Source: Cylindrotheca closterium (taxonomy: Eukaryota; Bacillariophyta; Bacillariophyceae; Bacillariales; Bacillariaceae). From it: a stretch of 23,683 bases of DNA. A program made the translations under genes and the position numbers. Under the pieces are notes generated by a model, which was not told where the DNA came from, ran no database searches, and saw nothing but the letters and a program-made list of their open reading frames with translations. Within the stretch, counting starts at the first letter, position 1. The number at the start of each line of letters is the position of its first letter. Positions 1 through 8,520 of this stretch are shown here, in pieces. Where the stretch lies: the NCBI GenBank assembly GCA_933822405.4, contig CAKOGP040001713.1, positions 1 to 23,683 of the forward strand, given 5' to 3'.

Positions 1-168
1 TGACTTCACTTCGATCTGCTTCATTTTCCAAAAAGCCAAACTGATCAGAGAAGCTGTTTCCATGGCCGTGCAGTCTCCCTCATAGCGAACATCTTGACCC
101 ACAAGTTCTTTTTGCTCCATAGTTCCGGTGTTGCCATCATTGTGCATCAATTCGATGTCCCGTGCCAT
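1..168 (-). CDS. Possible 5' portion of a gene leaving the window (hypothetical)
   Basis: A minus-strand frame starting at the ATG at 168 stays open for 56 codons to the window edge. It begins MARDIELMHNDGNTG and ends near the edge in WKMKQIEVKS. An in-frame TGA lies two codons upstream of the ATG, so this would be the true start unless an acceptor site lies there. The composition is mixed polar and hydrophobic, like an ordinary soluble protein, and I recognise no domain. A second minus frame, open from 292 to 80, overlaps it and reads a hydrophobic stretch (FADTFIILSFSGVALVIVDW). The true exon structure is therefore unclear: the two frames may belong to one interrupted or spliced gene. Being cut by the window, its function cannot be assigned. 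Confidence 0.33.
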   Translation of the reverse strand, partial: MARDIELMHNDGNTGTMEQKELVGQDVRYEGDCTAMETASLISLAFWKMKQIEVKS

Positions 169-1033
169 ATCTCAATCCTCGGTACCATCCCGATACCCAA
201 TCAACAATGACCAGGGCAACGCCCGAGAAGGACAAAATAATGAATGTATCAGCAAATAGTCCAACATGGTTCCATCCTGCCTGCCGTGGTCTTCAAGAAC
301 ACTGCAATACGCTCAAGTTTTTATTTGCTGACGTTACAAGGGCTTGGTCTCACTTCGAGAGAGTCTTCCGAAGTGGGTCCTTCGAATGTGCTTGAAGAAC
401 ATATTTCCACAAAAGGTATCAATTTGCCCAATCTGTGCCTTGTCAGCAAAGCGCCAGATCACCTCGGAAAGGATACATTTACCAGCGATTATTCACCATT
501 ATATTATTAAAATAATACATGCTATAATAATAAATATTGTGACGACGTTCATGCTGAAGAAAGGGGGAGAGAGAAACTGTGCGTGGGGTAAATCCCCCGG
601 ATGAGACATCTACCATCATCATACGTACGTACGTACCTACCGGTATAGTATCAGCCTACTGCCTTGGAGGGACTATCATTTTCTTTCGTGCATTCGTCAT
701 CTGTGCTTTCCGCATTCATTATTCGTTTGTTGTCTAGAAACTCAAACCATTCGTTCATTCTATTGCACCACAGACCATGATGACAATTAAAATGTGGATA
801 CTGCGACTGCTGTAGTGTACGTGTACATGAGTTGAAGTTACACGTGGATCTATCACTGTATAGTTTTTATAATTATGATCAGCATTTGTTTCGATAAATA
901 TCTTTTATATAATAAAAAGAAAAAGATCTTTTCTGAAAAGACCCGAGAGGGGCATACCGTACTCTTGGTTTGGTTTCCTTTTTCCTTTTCCTCTCAAGTC
1001 TCACTCGATTGAACCAATACATACAAGCTCCTC
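169..1033. other. Spacer upstream of the surface-protein gene
   Basis: No supported gene. Positions 169-292 overlap the hydrophobic minus-strand frame described for the first entry. From about 480 to 930 the DNA is AT-rich with short ACGT iterations (about 622-637) and one TACCGGTA palindrome (638-645). The pyrimidine-rich stretch at about 966-1000 (runs of TTTCC and CTCTC) lies just upstream of the ATG at 1034 and is the likely 5' untranslated region of that gene. Confidence 0.5.
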
Positions 1034-3088
1034 ATGAGTTCCAAAGAAGAGAAAGATGATGACAAAGAACGCCGGAGTCGCAAATCCAGGGACCGCCATG
1101 ATGAGGATGCCAAGGCCAAGGAAAGAGCACGAAGACGAAGCACAAAGAGTCATAGTCATAGGAGCGACCGTCGCAGTCAAGAGGATCGGGAAGCCAAAGA
1201 CAGAGCCCGCCGTGGGACTTCTTCTTCGTCATCTCGGCCAGGCGTTTCGCATGAAAGAAACTCTTCCGATCGGGCTCGCAAAAAGTCTTCCAACGGAAGT
1301 GGGAGATCGCGTAGTGACAGGTCATCTCGTCGTACCGGTACTGGAAGTAGAAGAGGAGATGAGAAAAAAGGTTATCACAACCGAGGGGCATCTACTCCTG
1401 GAGCGCAGGCTGAGCGGAGCAGTCGAGACAGAGCAACTCGCAAAGAGGCACGAAACAGAAACAAACACAAAATTGAGGTGGGCAGTGTAATTGCACCAAG
1501 CGGAGACGAAGGTTACGCTGTACATGCCAGCATTGTGGAGGAGAATGACGTCGTTGATGAAGATCGAAAAAGGGCAGAGGAAGAAGCAAAACGACTACGG
1601 GAAGAAGAACGACGACGTGAAGAAAGGGAGCGCGAGGAATTGGAGGAAGAACAACGTCAGGAACAGGAGCGTGAGAATATGGTGCTCGAGGACAAGAACA
1701 AGAAGAAGAAGCGGCGCAATTTGGTGATTCTTATAGCTCTATTGGTTTTGATTGGAGGTGGACTCGGAGCTTACTTTGGCATTCAAGGTAGTTCAAGCAA
1801 CGGCGCCGCTACTCAAAATCGTCCTGAAGATACCGCCTCTGAATCCCCGTCGCAGTTTGCTTTCAAGTACCCTCCACCAGAACTGGAAGATTGTCAACGC
1901 CTGATTAACAGGGATCCTCCAGTGGACGAGGAAGACACTCTGGAGAATCGAGAGTTTGAGGTCAATTTCGATCTCGGCTTATCAAGTGTCGACACCGATA
2001 CAACTTCTGTATTGCCAGAGGTGGAACAAAAGATAGCCGAATGGTTGCTCCCTCCACTTGTGGGATGCGATCTTCAGCGTCGTTTGGGTGGGAAGAGACC
2101 CGAATCAAAAAAGATTCGGGGTGACGCAGTAGGCCGTTGGTTGCAATCATCAGAGGATCCTCTCCGGTACCTGATCGCTGATGTGTTGGACATCAGTGCA
2201 GTCGACCAAGACGAGGAATGCTCTACTACCTCTGACACTTCCAACTGCAGCTTAGTGACATTGAGAATGAATGTGGTACTTCGTGGTAACGAGCTGAACT
2301 TGGAAGTGTTGAGACTGCTCTCTCATTTCTTCCCCGAAGGCCAAAATCTCAAAGTTGAGATTGGCTTGTCGGATGACATTGACATCTTCACCGCAAGAGG
2401 TGCCCGTGCCACTGGACCTACCAAAGCTCCAAGTGTAATGCCTTCTTTGGAGCCAAGCATTTCTCCCTCTGGCTTTGCAATCAAGGAACCAACTATTCCG
2501 ATTCCTGCCTCGGCCAATCCTAGTGCCCTGGCACTGGCCCCTGAACCTACCAAGGAACCCTCAGAATCACCCAGCAAGACACCTTCCGCAACGCCATCGA
2601 GTGTCCCGACTCCAATCCCGCAGCCAACATTAGCCCCAGCTCCGGGAGCAACCTCAATCCCAACAAAGGTAGCCTCTGGTGCCCCGTCCCAGATTCCGAG
2701 CCAGACGCCTTCGTCTACACCAACAGTTGCTCCTGTGGTCGGAATCACGCCATCTCCATCCGCAACACCGTCGACGTCAGAACCTACAGATCCACCGACA
2801 GACACACCAACAGACATGCCAACAGCCGAACCAACAGACCTACCGACATTCGGACCAACCGTCTCATCGACATTCGGACCAACAGTCTCACCAACGGACA
2901 TACCAACAGTCTCACCAACGGACATACCAACAGTCTCACCAACTGACGTACCAACAGTCTCACCAACTGACATACCAACAGCCTCACCAACTGACATACC
3001 AACAGCCTCACCAACAGCCGGAGAAACATTCGGGGGAACATACTCAGGAACATATGGAGGCACCTTCACAGAGACATTTGGATTCTGA
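1034..3088 (+). CDS. Single-pass surface-type protein with RS-like head and PT-repeat tail
   Basis: Uninterrupted 684-aa frame with an ATG in a good context. Residues 1-150 are very rich in Arg, Lys, Ser, Asp and Glu (RS-like). Residues about 175-220 are Glu/Arg heptad-like and should form a coiled coil. A KNKKKKRR cluster precedes one membrane helix at about 229-250 (NLVILIALLVLIGGGLGAYFGI), so the basic head should be cytosolic and the remainder luminal or extracellular (type II). Residues about 255-455 form a Cys-containing domain that I do not recognise. From about 460 to 660 the chain is Pro/Ser/Thr-rich with 8-residue PTVSPTDI repeats, and it ends in a Gly/Thr/Phe tail (GGTYSGTYGGTF). 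PT-rich tails of this kind are common in diatom secreted, wall or adhesive proteins and are likely O-glycosylated. The exact role is unknown; a wall or plasma-membrane linker is an inference. Confidence 0.82.
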   Translation: MSSKEEKDDDKERRSRKSRDRHDEDAKAKERARRRSTKSHSHRSDRRSQEDREAKDRARRGTSSSSSRPGVSHERNSSDRARKKSSNGSGRSRSDRSSRRTGTGSRRGDEKKGYHNRGASTPGAQAERSSRDRATRKEARNRNKHKIEVGSVIAPSGDEGYAVHASIVEENDVVDEDRKRAEEEAKRLREEERRREEREREELEEEQRQEQERENMVLEDKNKKKKRRNLVILIALLVLIGGGLGAYFGIQGSSSNGAATQNRPEDTASESPSQFAFKYPPPELEDCQRLINRDPPVDEEDTLENREFEVNFDLGLSSVDTDTTSVLPEVEQKIAEWLLPPLVGCDLQRRLGGKRPESKKIRGDAVGRWLQSSEDPLRYLIADVLDISAVDQDEECSTTSDTSNCSLVTLRMNVVLRGNELNLEVLRLLSHFFPEGQNLKVEIGLSDDIDIFTARGARATGPTKAPSVMPSLEPSISPSGFAIKEPTIPIPASANPSALALAPEPTKEPSESPSKTPSATPSSVPTPIPQPTLAPAPGATSIPTKVASGAPSQIPSQTPSSTPTVAPVVGITPSPSATPSTSEPTDPPTDTPTDMPTAEPTDLPTFGPTVSSTFGPTVSPTDIPTVSPTDIPTVSPTDVPTVSPTDIPTASPTDIPTASPTAGETFGGTYSGTYGGTFTETFGF
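2879..3021 (+). repeat. 24-bp coding minisatellite (PTVSPTDI units)
   Basis: Five full 24-nt units, at 2879, 2903, 2927, 2951 and 2975, followed by a partial unit at 2999. Each encodes Pro-Thr-Val/Ala-Ser-Pro-Thr-Asp-Ile/Val. Units differ by single bases (GTC/GCC, ACGG/ACTG, CATA/CGTA). A less regular PT-rich region precedes the array. Arrays of this type change copy number easily, so tail length probably varies between strains. Confidence 0.9.
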
Positions 3089-3881
3089 GAAGACACCGTT
3101 CTGCTGATTTTCATGAAGTCTTTTGTCGGTCTCGTCGTCAATATCAGCGCAACACTTGATACTTGATTTCAAGAAAGATTTCACAACTGACGCCAGCTGC
3201 TTTGGCAATACTTTATATATATATTTTTTTTAAATATAATACAACAAGTGTATATACATAATTCATTCCAACAAGCTTGGACAATTTAGGACGTCGCATA
3301 TCTCCCATCGTTTTTAGAGGATCTGTATATAGTGTAACAGCAGGCAGGCAGGCTCGTGGCTCTTTCTCAGGGTTACGGCAATTGTTACTCCCTTCCAAAC
3401 CGACAGTCGGATACCCTCAGTGGTGTACGAGAATGTGCTTGAGGCGATTATGCGTCCCATGCTTGGCAAGTTCTGCCGCTGAAAGTTGTGTTGATCGTAC
3501 CGCGGTAGTTCTTTTTGTGCATAATAGCCAAGAGATCCGCAAGCAAGTGTTGCTGCTTCGATTTTCTCCAGATTGACCATAAGTCGACTCACTCCAGTCA
3601 GCCAAGACAGCCCAACATGATTTGGAGGGTGCCACAATGGTAGCACTGCTGCTATTCAACCAATCTGATTCGCTCTGAACAACTTGTGTTATAGTCTGAG
3701 CCACCCACCACATCACATCGCATTGTTGTTTCCATCATTATATAACACATGTGACAAGAAGTATCGGAAGTTAGTGCCATGGTTGGAGAATCGGCATCCA
3801 CACGGTTCAATATTACTGCCTGCTATATATATATATATGTACATATATACATATATATTGTTGCTGCTGTTGCTGATTACG
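3089..3881. other. Intergenic region with AT microsatellite
   Basis: I see no convincing gene here. The short frames on both strands lack recognisable composition. The 3' untranslated region of the upstream gene probably ends near the A/T-rich run at about 3210-3240. A TA/TACA microsatellite occupies about 3823-3858, shortly before the candidate ATG at 3882. Confidence 0.5.
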
Positions 3882-4214
3882 ATGACCGAGACCAACTCCC
3901 AAACCTTTACTCAGAACAACAGCAATGCCAATAATGATGGCGAGGATCCAAGGCGGAGTCGAACAACACAAAGGTGATCTCTTGGACAGTTCAAGGCCAA
4001 TTTCATTCTTCTCCTTTTTGGCTTCCGCAGTCCCAGTGCTGGTGAATTTTTTCCACTCCTCTCAAGACATCTTGACGGATGGTTTCCAGTAGGTTTTTGT
4101 CATTTCGGTGGTCGCTGCTGCTGCTATATATTATTATCATGGTTGGTGCTGTCTACTGTCGTTAGGCAGCTATTAGCTAATACATGCGACTGTGACGTAA
4201 TAAACAGACGATGA
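3882..4214 (+). CDS. Candidate small two-exon gene, 91 aa (hypothetical)
   Basis: The ATG at 3882 opens a Thr/Asn/Gln-rich exon (MTETNSQTFTQNNSN...) that can be spliced at 3973. The donor would be GTGATC (weak) and the acceptor ends CTTCCGCAG at 4030 after a good pyrimidine tract. The 57-nt intron joins phase 2 to phase 2. Exon 2 (4031-4214) is then open for 61 codons to TGA and includes a hydrophobic stretch (CYILLSWLVLSTVVRQLL). Without splicing the frame stops at 3975-3977. In favour are phase agreement and the strong acceptor; against are the poor donor and the lack of any recognised family. It could equally be non-coding DNA. Confidence 0.27.
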
Positions 4215-4232
4215 AGTGTTTCCAGAGTTGTT

Positions 4233-4267
4233 GATGGTGATGGTGATAGTGATGGTGATGGTGATGA
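4233..4267. repeat. GGTGAT microsatellite
   Basis: Imperfect hexanucleotide repeat of GGTGAT with one AGTGAT unit, in the spacer before the 4420 gene. A simple-sequence repeat with no further function visible. Confidence 0.85.
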
Positions 4268-4382
4268 TTCAGTAGGAGCAGAAAAGGTTTCTTTTATTGT
4301 TGTGGAAGGCTCTTTCATGGCGGAACTGGTTCATAAAATACGAGTAGTGGTCGTGACAATAATACTCGTACGATGTTGCGAT

Positions 4383-4419
4383 CGATTGATTCATTCGATT
4401 GATTCATTCGATTAATTCG
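4383..4419. repeat. ATTGATTC tandem repeat abutting a start codon
   Basis: Consecutive copies of a GATTGATTCATTC-like unit end directly at the ATG at 4420. The same TGAT/ATTC vocabulary recurs in other spacers of the window (about 6567-6618, 8953-8976, 13274-13290, 15174-15201 and 22872-22913). Confidence 0.8.
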
Positions 4420-5703
4420 ATGTCAAAAACACGGCTCACATTTCACAAACTTTTCCAGTTTTCACTGTTGAGCATTATTATTATTATCAGGGAAATGCGT
4501 TCGAAGGAGACCTACTCCATTCCAAACTGCCAAGACAACGGCAGTCGACCAAGTAGCAAACATACTTCATCATCTTCCACAAAGCGTCAAGGAGAGCCAA
4601 AGTTACTCACATTGTACAATAACAAGAACAAGAAACAGGAGAAGAAGAATTACAAGAATCATGAGAGCAACCACGTTTCATCCACATTGAATTTTCTACC
4701 AATGACACTAGACGATTCCAAGATTATTGCTACACCTGTTGCTCAGAAGCGTCGTAATGAAACCGGTTCTGGTGATAATGGTGATGACAACAGTGTTTGT
4801 CAACAACTCCCAACTCATGAAAATGAGGATGAACAAGAACAAGAGCAAGACGATTCGCATAATTTTGTGACGCCCAGTCCAAGACCAAGGGTTCCTGGGT
4901 TCGCTTACTCTCGAGTCTGGTTGGACAAGCATCCACATCGCGATGAGATCGAAAGTCTCTTGGAGCTTTCCAGCACTAGCAAGAAGAACGGCGATAATAA
5001 CACTTCCACTCCAAAAGCTATTTTCGAACAATCGCCCAAAAAGCCGCCAGGAGGGGGATCTAAGAATATTACGAGTAGTAGCAGTGGTGGTAGTGGCAGT
5101 AGTAGTAGTATGGGAAGAACAAGAACTGGAGTATCATCACAGCTACAAGCTACCATGCAGGAACAAGAATCATCATTGATCAATTATTCTACACCCCTTT
5201 CCAAAGCCAAACTTCCATTTGCTCGTTCTGCTGCTTCTTCAAGCAGTTCTACTACTACTGCTGCTGCTGCTTCTCCAACAGCCGTTGAAACCACTGATTA
5301 TGCCTCGGAACAAAGCCAGAATGAAATGATGATGCAAGACGTCATGGATGACGGCGCATCCACCAAGACGACCAACAATGAGGATGGCACGCCCAATTCT
5401 CACTCGCACCGTACCACGACCATCATTCACCGCACCGACAACTCCAATAGCAACAACCCCAAACAACATTACTTGCAAACCATTGCCACCTTGCAACAAA
5501 TTCGCGACCAGCTTCAACAAGAAACAGCCAAGGCAAAATTGGAATTGGCATGCGCCAAACAACAGTTGCAACATGCGCCAATGAATCTTTCTTCTTCTTC
5601 TTCTCCTCCTGGTGAGCAACAGGAAAAGCAGCCAACTTTTGATTCACCAAACGACTTGGAAGAAGTAGATCGTGATGGTAGGGAACATCAGATGAAAGAG
5701 TAG
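4420..5703 (+). CDS. Low-complexity Ser/Asn/Gln-rich protein with C-terminal coiled coil
   Basis: A 427-aa frame from the first ATG at 4420. A TTG-initiated extension upstream is simple repeat and is not credible, and a later ATG at 4495 (MRSKETYS) is an alternative start. The N-terminus has an isoleucine run encoded by an ATT repeat. Most of the chain is disordered: poly-Ser, Asn, Glu/Gln runs and many SP/TP sites. One less repetitive island at about residues 150-185 (PRPRVPGFAYSRVWLDKHP, then a short acidic helix) may be the functional core. Near the C-terminus about 40 residues (YLQTIATLQQIRDQLQQE...) form a probable coiled coil. The tail is acidic. I recognise no family. A regulatory or scaffold protein with many phosphorylation sites is possible but is inference. 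Confidence 0.7.
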   Translation: MSKTRLTFHKLFQFSLLSIIIIIREMRSKETYSIPNCQDNGSRPSSKHTSSSSTKRQGEPKLLTLYNNKNKKQEKKNYKNHESNHVSSTLNFLPMTLDDSKIIATPVAQKRRNETGSGDNGDDNSVCQQLPTHENEDEQEQEQDDSHNFVTPSPRPRVPGFAYSRVWLDKHPHRDEIESLLELSSTSKKNGDNNTSTPKAIFEQSPKKPPGGGSKNITSSSSGGSGSSSSMGRTRTGVSSQLQATMQEQESSLINYSTPLSKAKLPFARSAASSSSSTTTAAAASPTAVETTDYASEQSQNEMMMQDVMDDGASTKTTNNEDGTPNSHSHRTTTIIHRTDNSNSNNPKQHYLQTIATLQQIRDQLQQETAKAKLELACAKQQLQHAPMNLSSSSSPPGEQQEKQPTFDSPNDLEEVDRDGREHQMKE

Positions 5704-5983
5704 AACGCTCCAACATTATGTATATGTGTATCTATCCATCAATTGATGCAACCAAAGCAAGTAGAGTGTCGAGGATGAAATCGGTATACGCGAAGGAATA
5801 GCAGAATCAATCATCTCCTCCATAGACGTAAGATCATTCCTCAATTGACAGCATTTGACATCCATACATACGGATGAACATTCATTCTTTCATTGCTATA
5901 GAACTACCGTACAGTATAGCCGCCCAATCTTGGCAATGGTAGACTTTTGACTTCGACTTTTGCTTCAATGATTGCAAATGATC

Positions 5984-6021
<38 letters not shown>

Positions 6022-6283
6022 CTGCAAATGTATGTATGTCGTGATGAATGGTTGTTCCTATCGTTCTTTCAAATGGCAGATTGTCTCATACTATGCATTG
6101 TAATACAGTTTTGATGCTCAATACCGGTATATCATATCGGTGTGTATCTCTTCTCACCACCGTAGTCGTCCGTAGTCGTCCCGCTGCCTGCATATCTGTG
6201 ATATGATAGCTATAATATATATATAATACCCGCTGGTTTATTGCTGAAAAATCCCATTGGTTGATGAGCTACCCGGATAATTT
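5704..6283. other. Intergenic region
   Basis: No gene seen. It contains the ATC trinucleotide array (5985-6020) flanked on both sides by GCAAATG, a short duplication CGTAGTCGTC (about 6162-6180), a TACCGGTA palindrome (6122-6129) and an AT-rich stretch near 6215. Confidence 0.5.
5985..6020. repeat. (ATC)12 microsatellite
   Basis: Twelve uninterrupted ATC units in non-coding DNA. Each flank carries the heptamer GCAAATG. Likely polymorphic between strains. Confidence 0.95.
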
Positions 6284-6508
6284 TTAAATTGTGGAAAACC
6301 GATATGTCATACCGGTAGGCGTATAGTGTACCAGGTACAACGCACAGCGAGAGGATTCATTCCAAGCGTTGGCATATTGTTCAAGGAGCAAAGCTGGATT
6401 GGAGAAATAACTCGATGCAGTAGGTAGCTTCAATTGAGGTATGCTGTGTAGTATGTTTTCAGTTTGGAAGGATTTGTGCAATCTCGTGTTGAACGCAACA
6501 CGCAACAT
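6284..6508 (-). CDS. Small ORF, 74 aa (hypothetical)
   Basis: The minus-strand frame from the ATG at 6508 to the TAA at 6284 has balanced, protein-like composition: basic N-terminus (MLRVAFNTRLHKSF), then aromatic and polar residues (LLLEQYANAWNESSRCALYL). No signal peptide or clear membrane helix and no recognised family. A TACCGGTA palindrome (6310-6317) falls inside its 3' end, which is more typical of spacer DNA in this window. It may be a chance frame or a gene remnant. Confidence 0.27.
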   Translation of the reverse strand: MLRVAFNTRLHKSFQTENILHSIPQLKLPTASSYFSNPALLLEQYANAWNESSRCALYLVHYTPTGMTYRFSTI

Positions 6509-6566
6509 GCTGATCTACTGACTCACTCGCAGACCAAGCAAACCGGAAACTTTATTGGTGCTTTTC

Positions 6567-6618
6567 AGAAGTGATGATTGATTGATTCATTGATTGATTG
6601 ATTCATTCATTGATTCAT
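6567..6618. repeat. TGAT/ATTC tetranucleotide tract
   Basis: Run of GATTGATTGATTCATTG-type units, imperfect, in non-coding DNA. Similar tracts occur elsewhere in the window. Confidence 0.85.
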
Positions 6619-6667
6619 GGTGGCGGTAGGTACCGTAGTGACAGAGAGGAGGGAAAACTTACTGCGG

Positions 6668-6730
6668 TGCTGCTGCTGCTAATGCTAATGCTGCTGCTGC
6701 TAATGCTGCTGCTGCTAATGCTGCTGCTGA
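6668..6730. repeat. CTG/CTA trinucleotide tract
   Basis: GCTGCTGCTGCTAATGCTAATG-type repeat of about 60 bp. It produces a spurious Leu/Met-rich open frame on the plus strand and a matching one on the other strand. I read it as a microsatellite, not a gene. Confidence 0.85.
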
Positions 6731-6939
6731 GGTCACCTTCAATGACCGATGTGTGTTTCTGCTGTACCGGTATTCTAAAATGGCTCAGCTGCCGATCTTG
6801 CGTGTTTGTATGGAAAACTCGGCACCGGCACTTTTTTAACTGGCACCACCTACCACCGGTAGAGCGTAGGAAGCTCCCAAATTTTTCTCGAAGTTTTGTT
6901 CACAGTGCCACATTTGCGATTAGAAGTGACAATCCTCCA

Positions 6940-7420
6940 CAGAAATACATAACAAACCAGAAGTCCGAACGGAAACTTTTCCGGCTTGAAAGATCCGGAA
7001 TTTTCAATTTAAGCGCCAGAAAGCTCTTGTGCGCAAGTTTGTTCGGACTTTTGAACACCAAGTGGGAACATAGTCGAAGTGGTTGAGTAGGACTTTTTTT
7101 AATTATAAAAGAAGAAAAAAATTCTACATGTATTCTCTACTGTTATATAAAAAGTACTTGGCATCTATTTGGTGGAGGGGCTTGCCAAGAAATACATATA
7201 AGTACAGTATGAAACAAGAAGACCGAACGGGTAAAGATACGGAATTACTCCTCTGCTCCAATTTGTTCGGACTTTTGCAACGAAGTGGGAATAAATGTCG
7301 AAGGACTAATGGACCGATATCAAATCGTTATTTAACAAACGTTTACGGCAGTTGCACAAAAGTCTTTATCATTATATATAAGTGTTCCATGATGGGGATT
7401 ATGACGAATCAGAAGTCCTT
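6940..7420. repeat. Degenerate direct repeats with internal inverted arms
   Basis: TTTGTTCGGACTTTTG occurs at 7038 and again at 7262, each followed by a similar block ending in GTCGAAG (AGTGGGAACATAGTCGAAG; AGTGGGAATAAATGTCGAAG). Upstream of each lies an AGAAGTCCGAACGG / AGAAGACCGAACGG element (about 6960 and 7217), and AATCAGAAGTCC recurs at about 7405. The CCGAAC and GTTCGG elements are inverted relative to each other, so each unit has a potential hairpin about 90 nt across. The pattern suggests an old tandem duplication of a roughly 225-260-bp unit. No coding function is supported. Confidence 0.55.
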
Positions 7421-7848
7421 CTAGCCAATCATAAACACACGCACAACCAGAAACTCTTGAACTTTCTCTCCCCAACTCGGCTCAGATTCTGAGAATAATA
7501 AATGATAAACTATCAAAAGGCGGCACTTTGGATAAAAGAGCATCACAAAGTCCACGTATGCTGGCATCAATGATTGACACCCCTCATCTAGCGTCATAAA
7601 ACCTACTTCGATTTGCATTAGGATAGTCTCACAATTCCTGAAAGCTCCTATCCGTATCACCCACACATTTCAAGAATACCAAGTTCCCAAAACAGCGCAG
7701 CATTTGCCACTCTCCCATATATCCAGCATTCAATTCGGAAGAAGTTGATATCACAGCGCCCAGCAGCAGCAACATAACACGCACAGCTACTACTACTACT
7801 ACTACTTCTACGACTACTGCTACCAGAACTGCTTCCAACAATCCAATC
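7421..7848. other. Spacer and probable 5' untranslated region
   Basis: No gene seen. A short ACT/TAC repeat (about 7788-7806) lies just upstream of the ATG at 7849, and the A/C-rich stretch before it looks like a diatom-type leader. Confidence 0.45.
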
Positions 7849-8520
7849 ATGCCACCTTACGCTTCTACTACTCGTCGGGGAATTCACGTTGTCCACGCCG
7901 ACCATGATGTGCGCCGCATGTCCAGTGAATGTTGGGCACAACCAATACTCAAGCAACCCCTGTATTTCATCGATGAACGCTTTGTCCGATTCCAAGACAA
8001 TGTGATTGTCCATGAGTACCACCCTCAAGAACACCACCAGCAAGAACAAAGTCAAGAACAGACCAATACCACAAAGTGGTACTCGACCAAAGAACTTGTA
8101 AGGTTTCATCAAGAAGCCAACAAGGAAGGTCGTCACTCTCAAAGAAGATCTCGCCCACTCCCAAGAGGTTTGGAGCGTCATACCACTCAAGGATTGCAAC
8201 GCTGCCTCAAGAATCGCCTCTGTGCCATGGCCCTCGTGTTGGCAACTCAATACACAGCCGCTCAACAGCAACAGGATCGACATTCATCCGAGATTATGAT
8301 TGCCAAGGCATACCACGACATTACAAGACATTGTCAATTGGAAGCCACGGAGACGGGATTGCGAGATTATTTGGAAACCTTGGAGAACAGCAGAGAGGAG
8401 GAAGTCGACCTGCAATGTCAGTACTCTTCAGGAGCTTGTCTCAGCATGCCCCATTGGCTTTCGGCACTACTAAACAAGAGAGCCTTTCAGCACCAAGAAA
8501 AGCGCATGTTACTTCTATGA
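7849..8520 (+). CDS. Diatom-type WYS...RGLE family protein (function unknown)
   Basis: A 223-aa single-exon frame with an ATG in a favourable context. The order of elements is: a basic N-terminus; a beta-like segment at residues about 44-58 (RFVRFQDNVIVHEYHP); a Gln/His/Glu linker; TKWYSTKEL at 75-83 followed by a basic stretch; PRGLE at 105-109; then a long helical region to about 180 with Ala-rich and Gln-rich parts (CAMALVLATQYTAAQQQQ; MIAKAYHDITRHCQLEA). I know this layout, an xVxF...VxV strand, a WYS/WYT box and an RGLE box with following helices, from expanded families of uncharacterised diatom proteins. It has no assigned biochemical function. No signal peptide or membrane helix, so probably nuclear or cytosolic. 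Confidence 0.72.
   Translation: MPPYASTTRRGIHVVHADHDVRRMSSECWAQPILKQPLYFIDERFVRFQDNVIVHEYHPQEHHQQEQSQEQTNTTKWYSTKELVRFHQEANKEGRHSQRRSRPLPRGLERHTTQGLQRCLKNRLCAMALVLATQYTAAQQQQDRHSSEIMIAKAYHDITRHCQLEATETGLRDYLETLENSREEEVDLQCQYSSGACLSMPHWLSALLNKRAFQHQEKRMLLL

Noticed and set aside
2323..3141. Minus-strand open frame of 272 codons rich in Val/Gly
   Set aside because: It is the mirror of the PT-repeat region of the 1034-3088 gene: repeated CCAACA codons leave the antisense open. No independent start or domain support.
6598..7086. Plus-strand Leu-rich frame of 162 codons
   Set aside because: Its core is the CTG/CTA microsatellite and it begins in a tetranucleotide repeat; the remainder lies in degenerate repeats.
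7657..8283. Minus-strand open frame of 208 codons
   Set aside because: Antisense shadow of the WYS/RGLE gene, whose plus-strand motifs are clearly meaningful.
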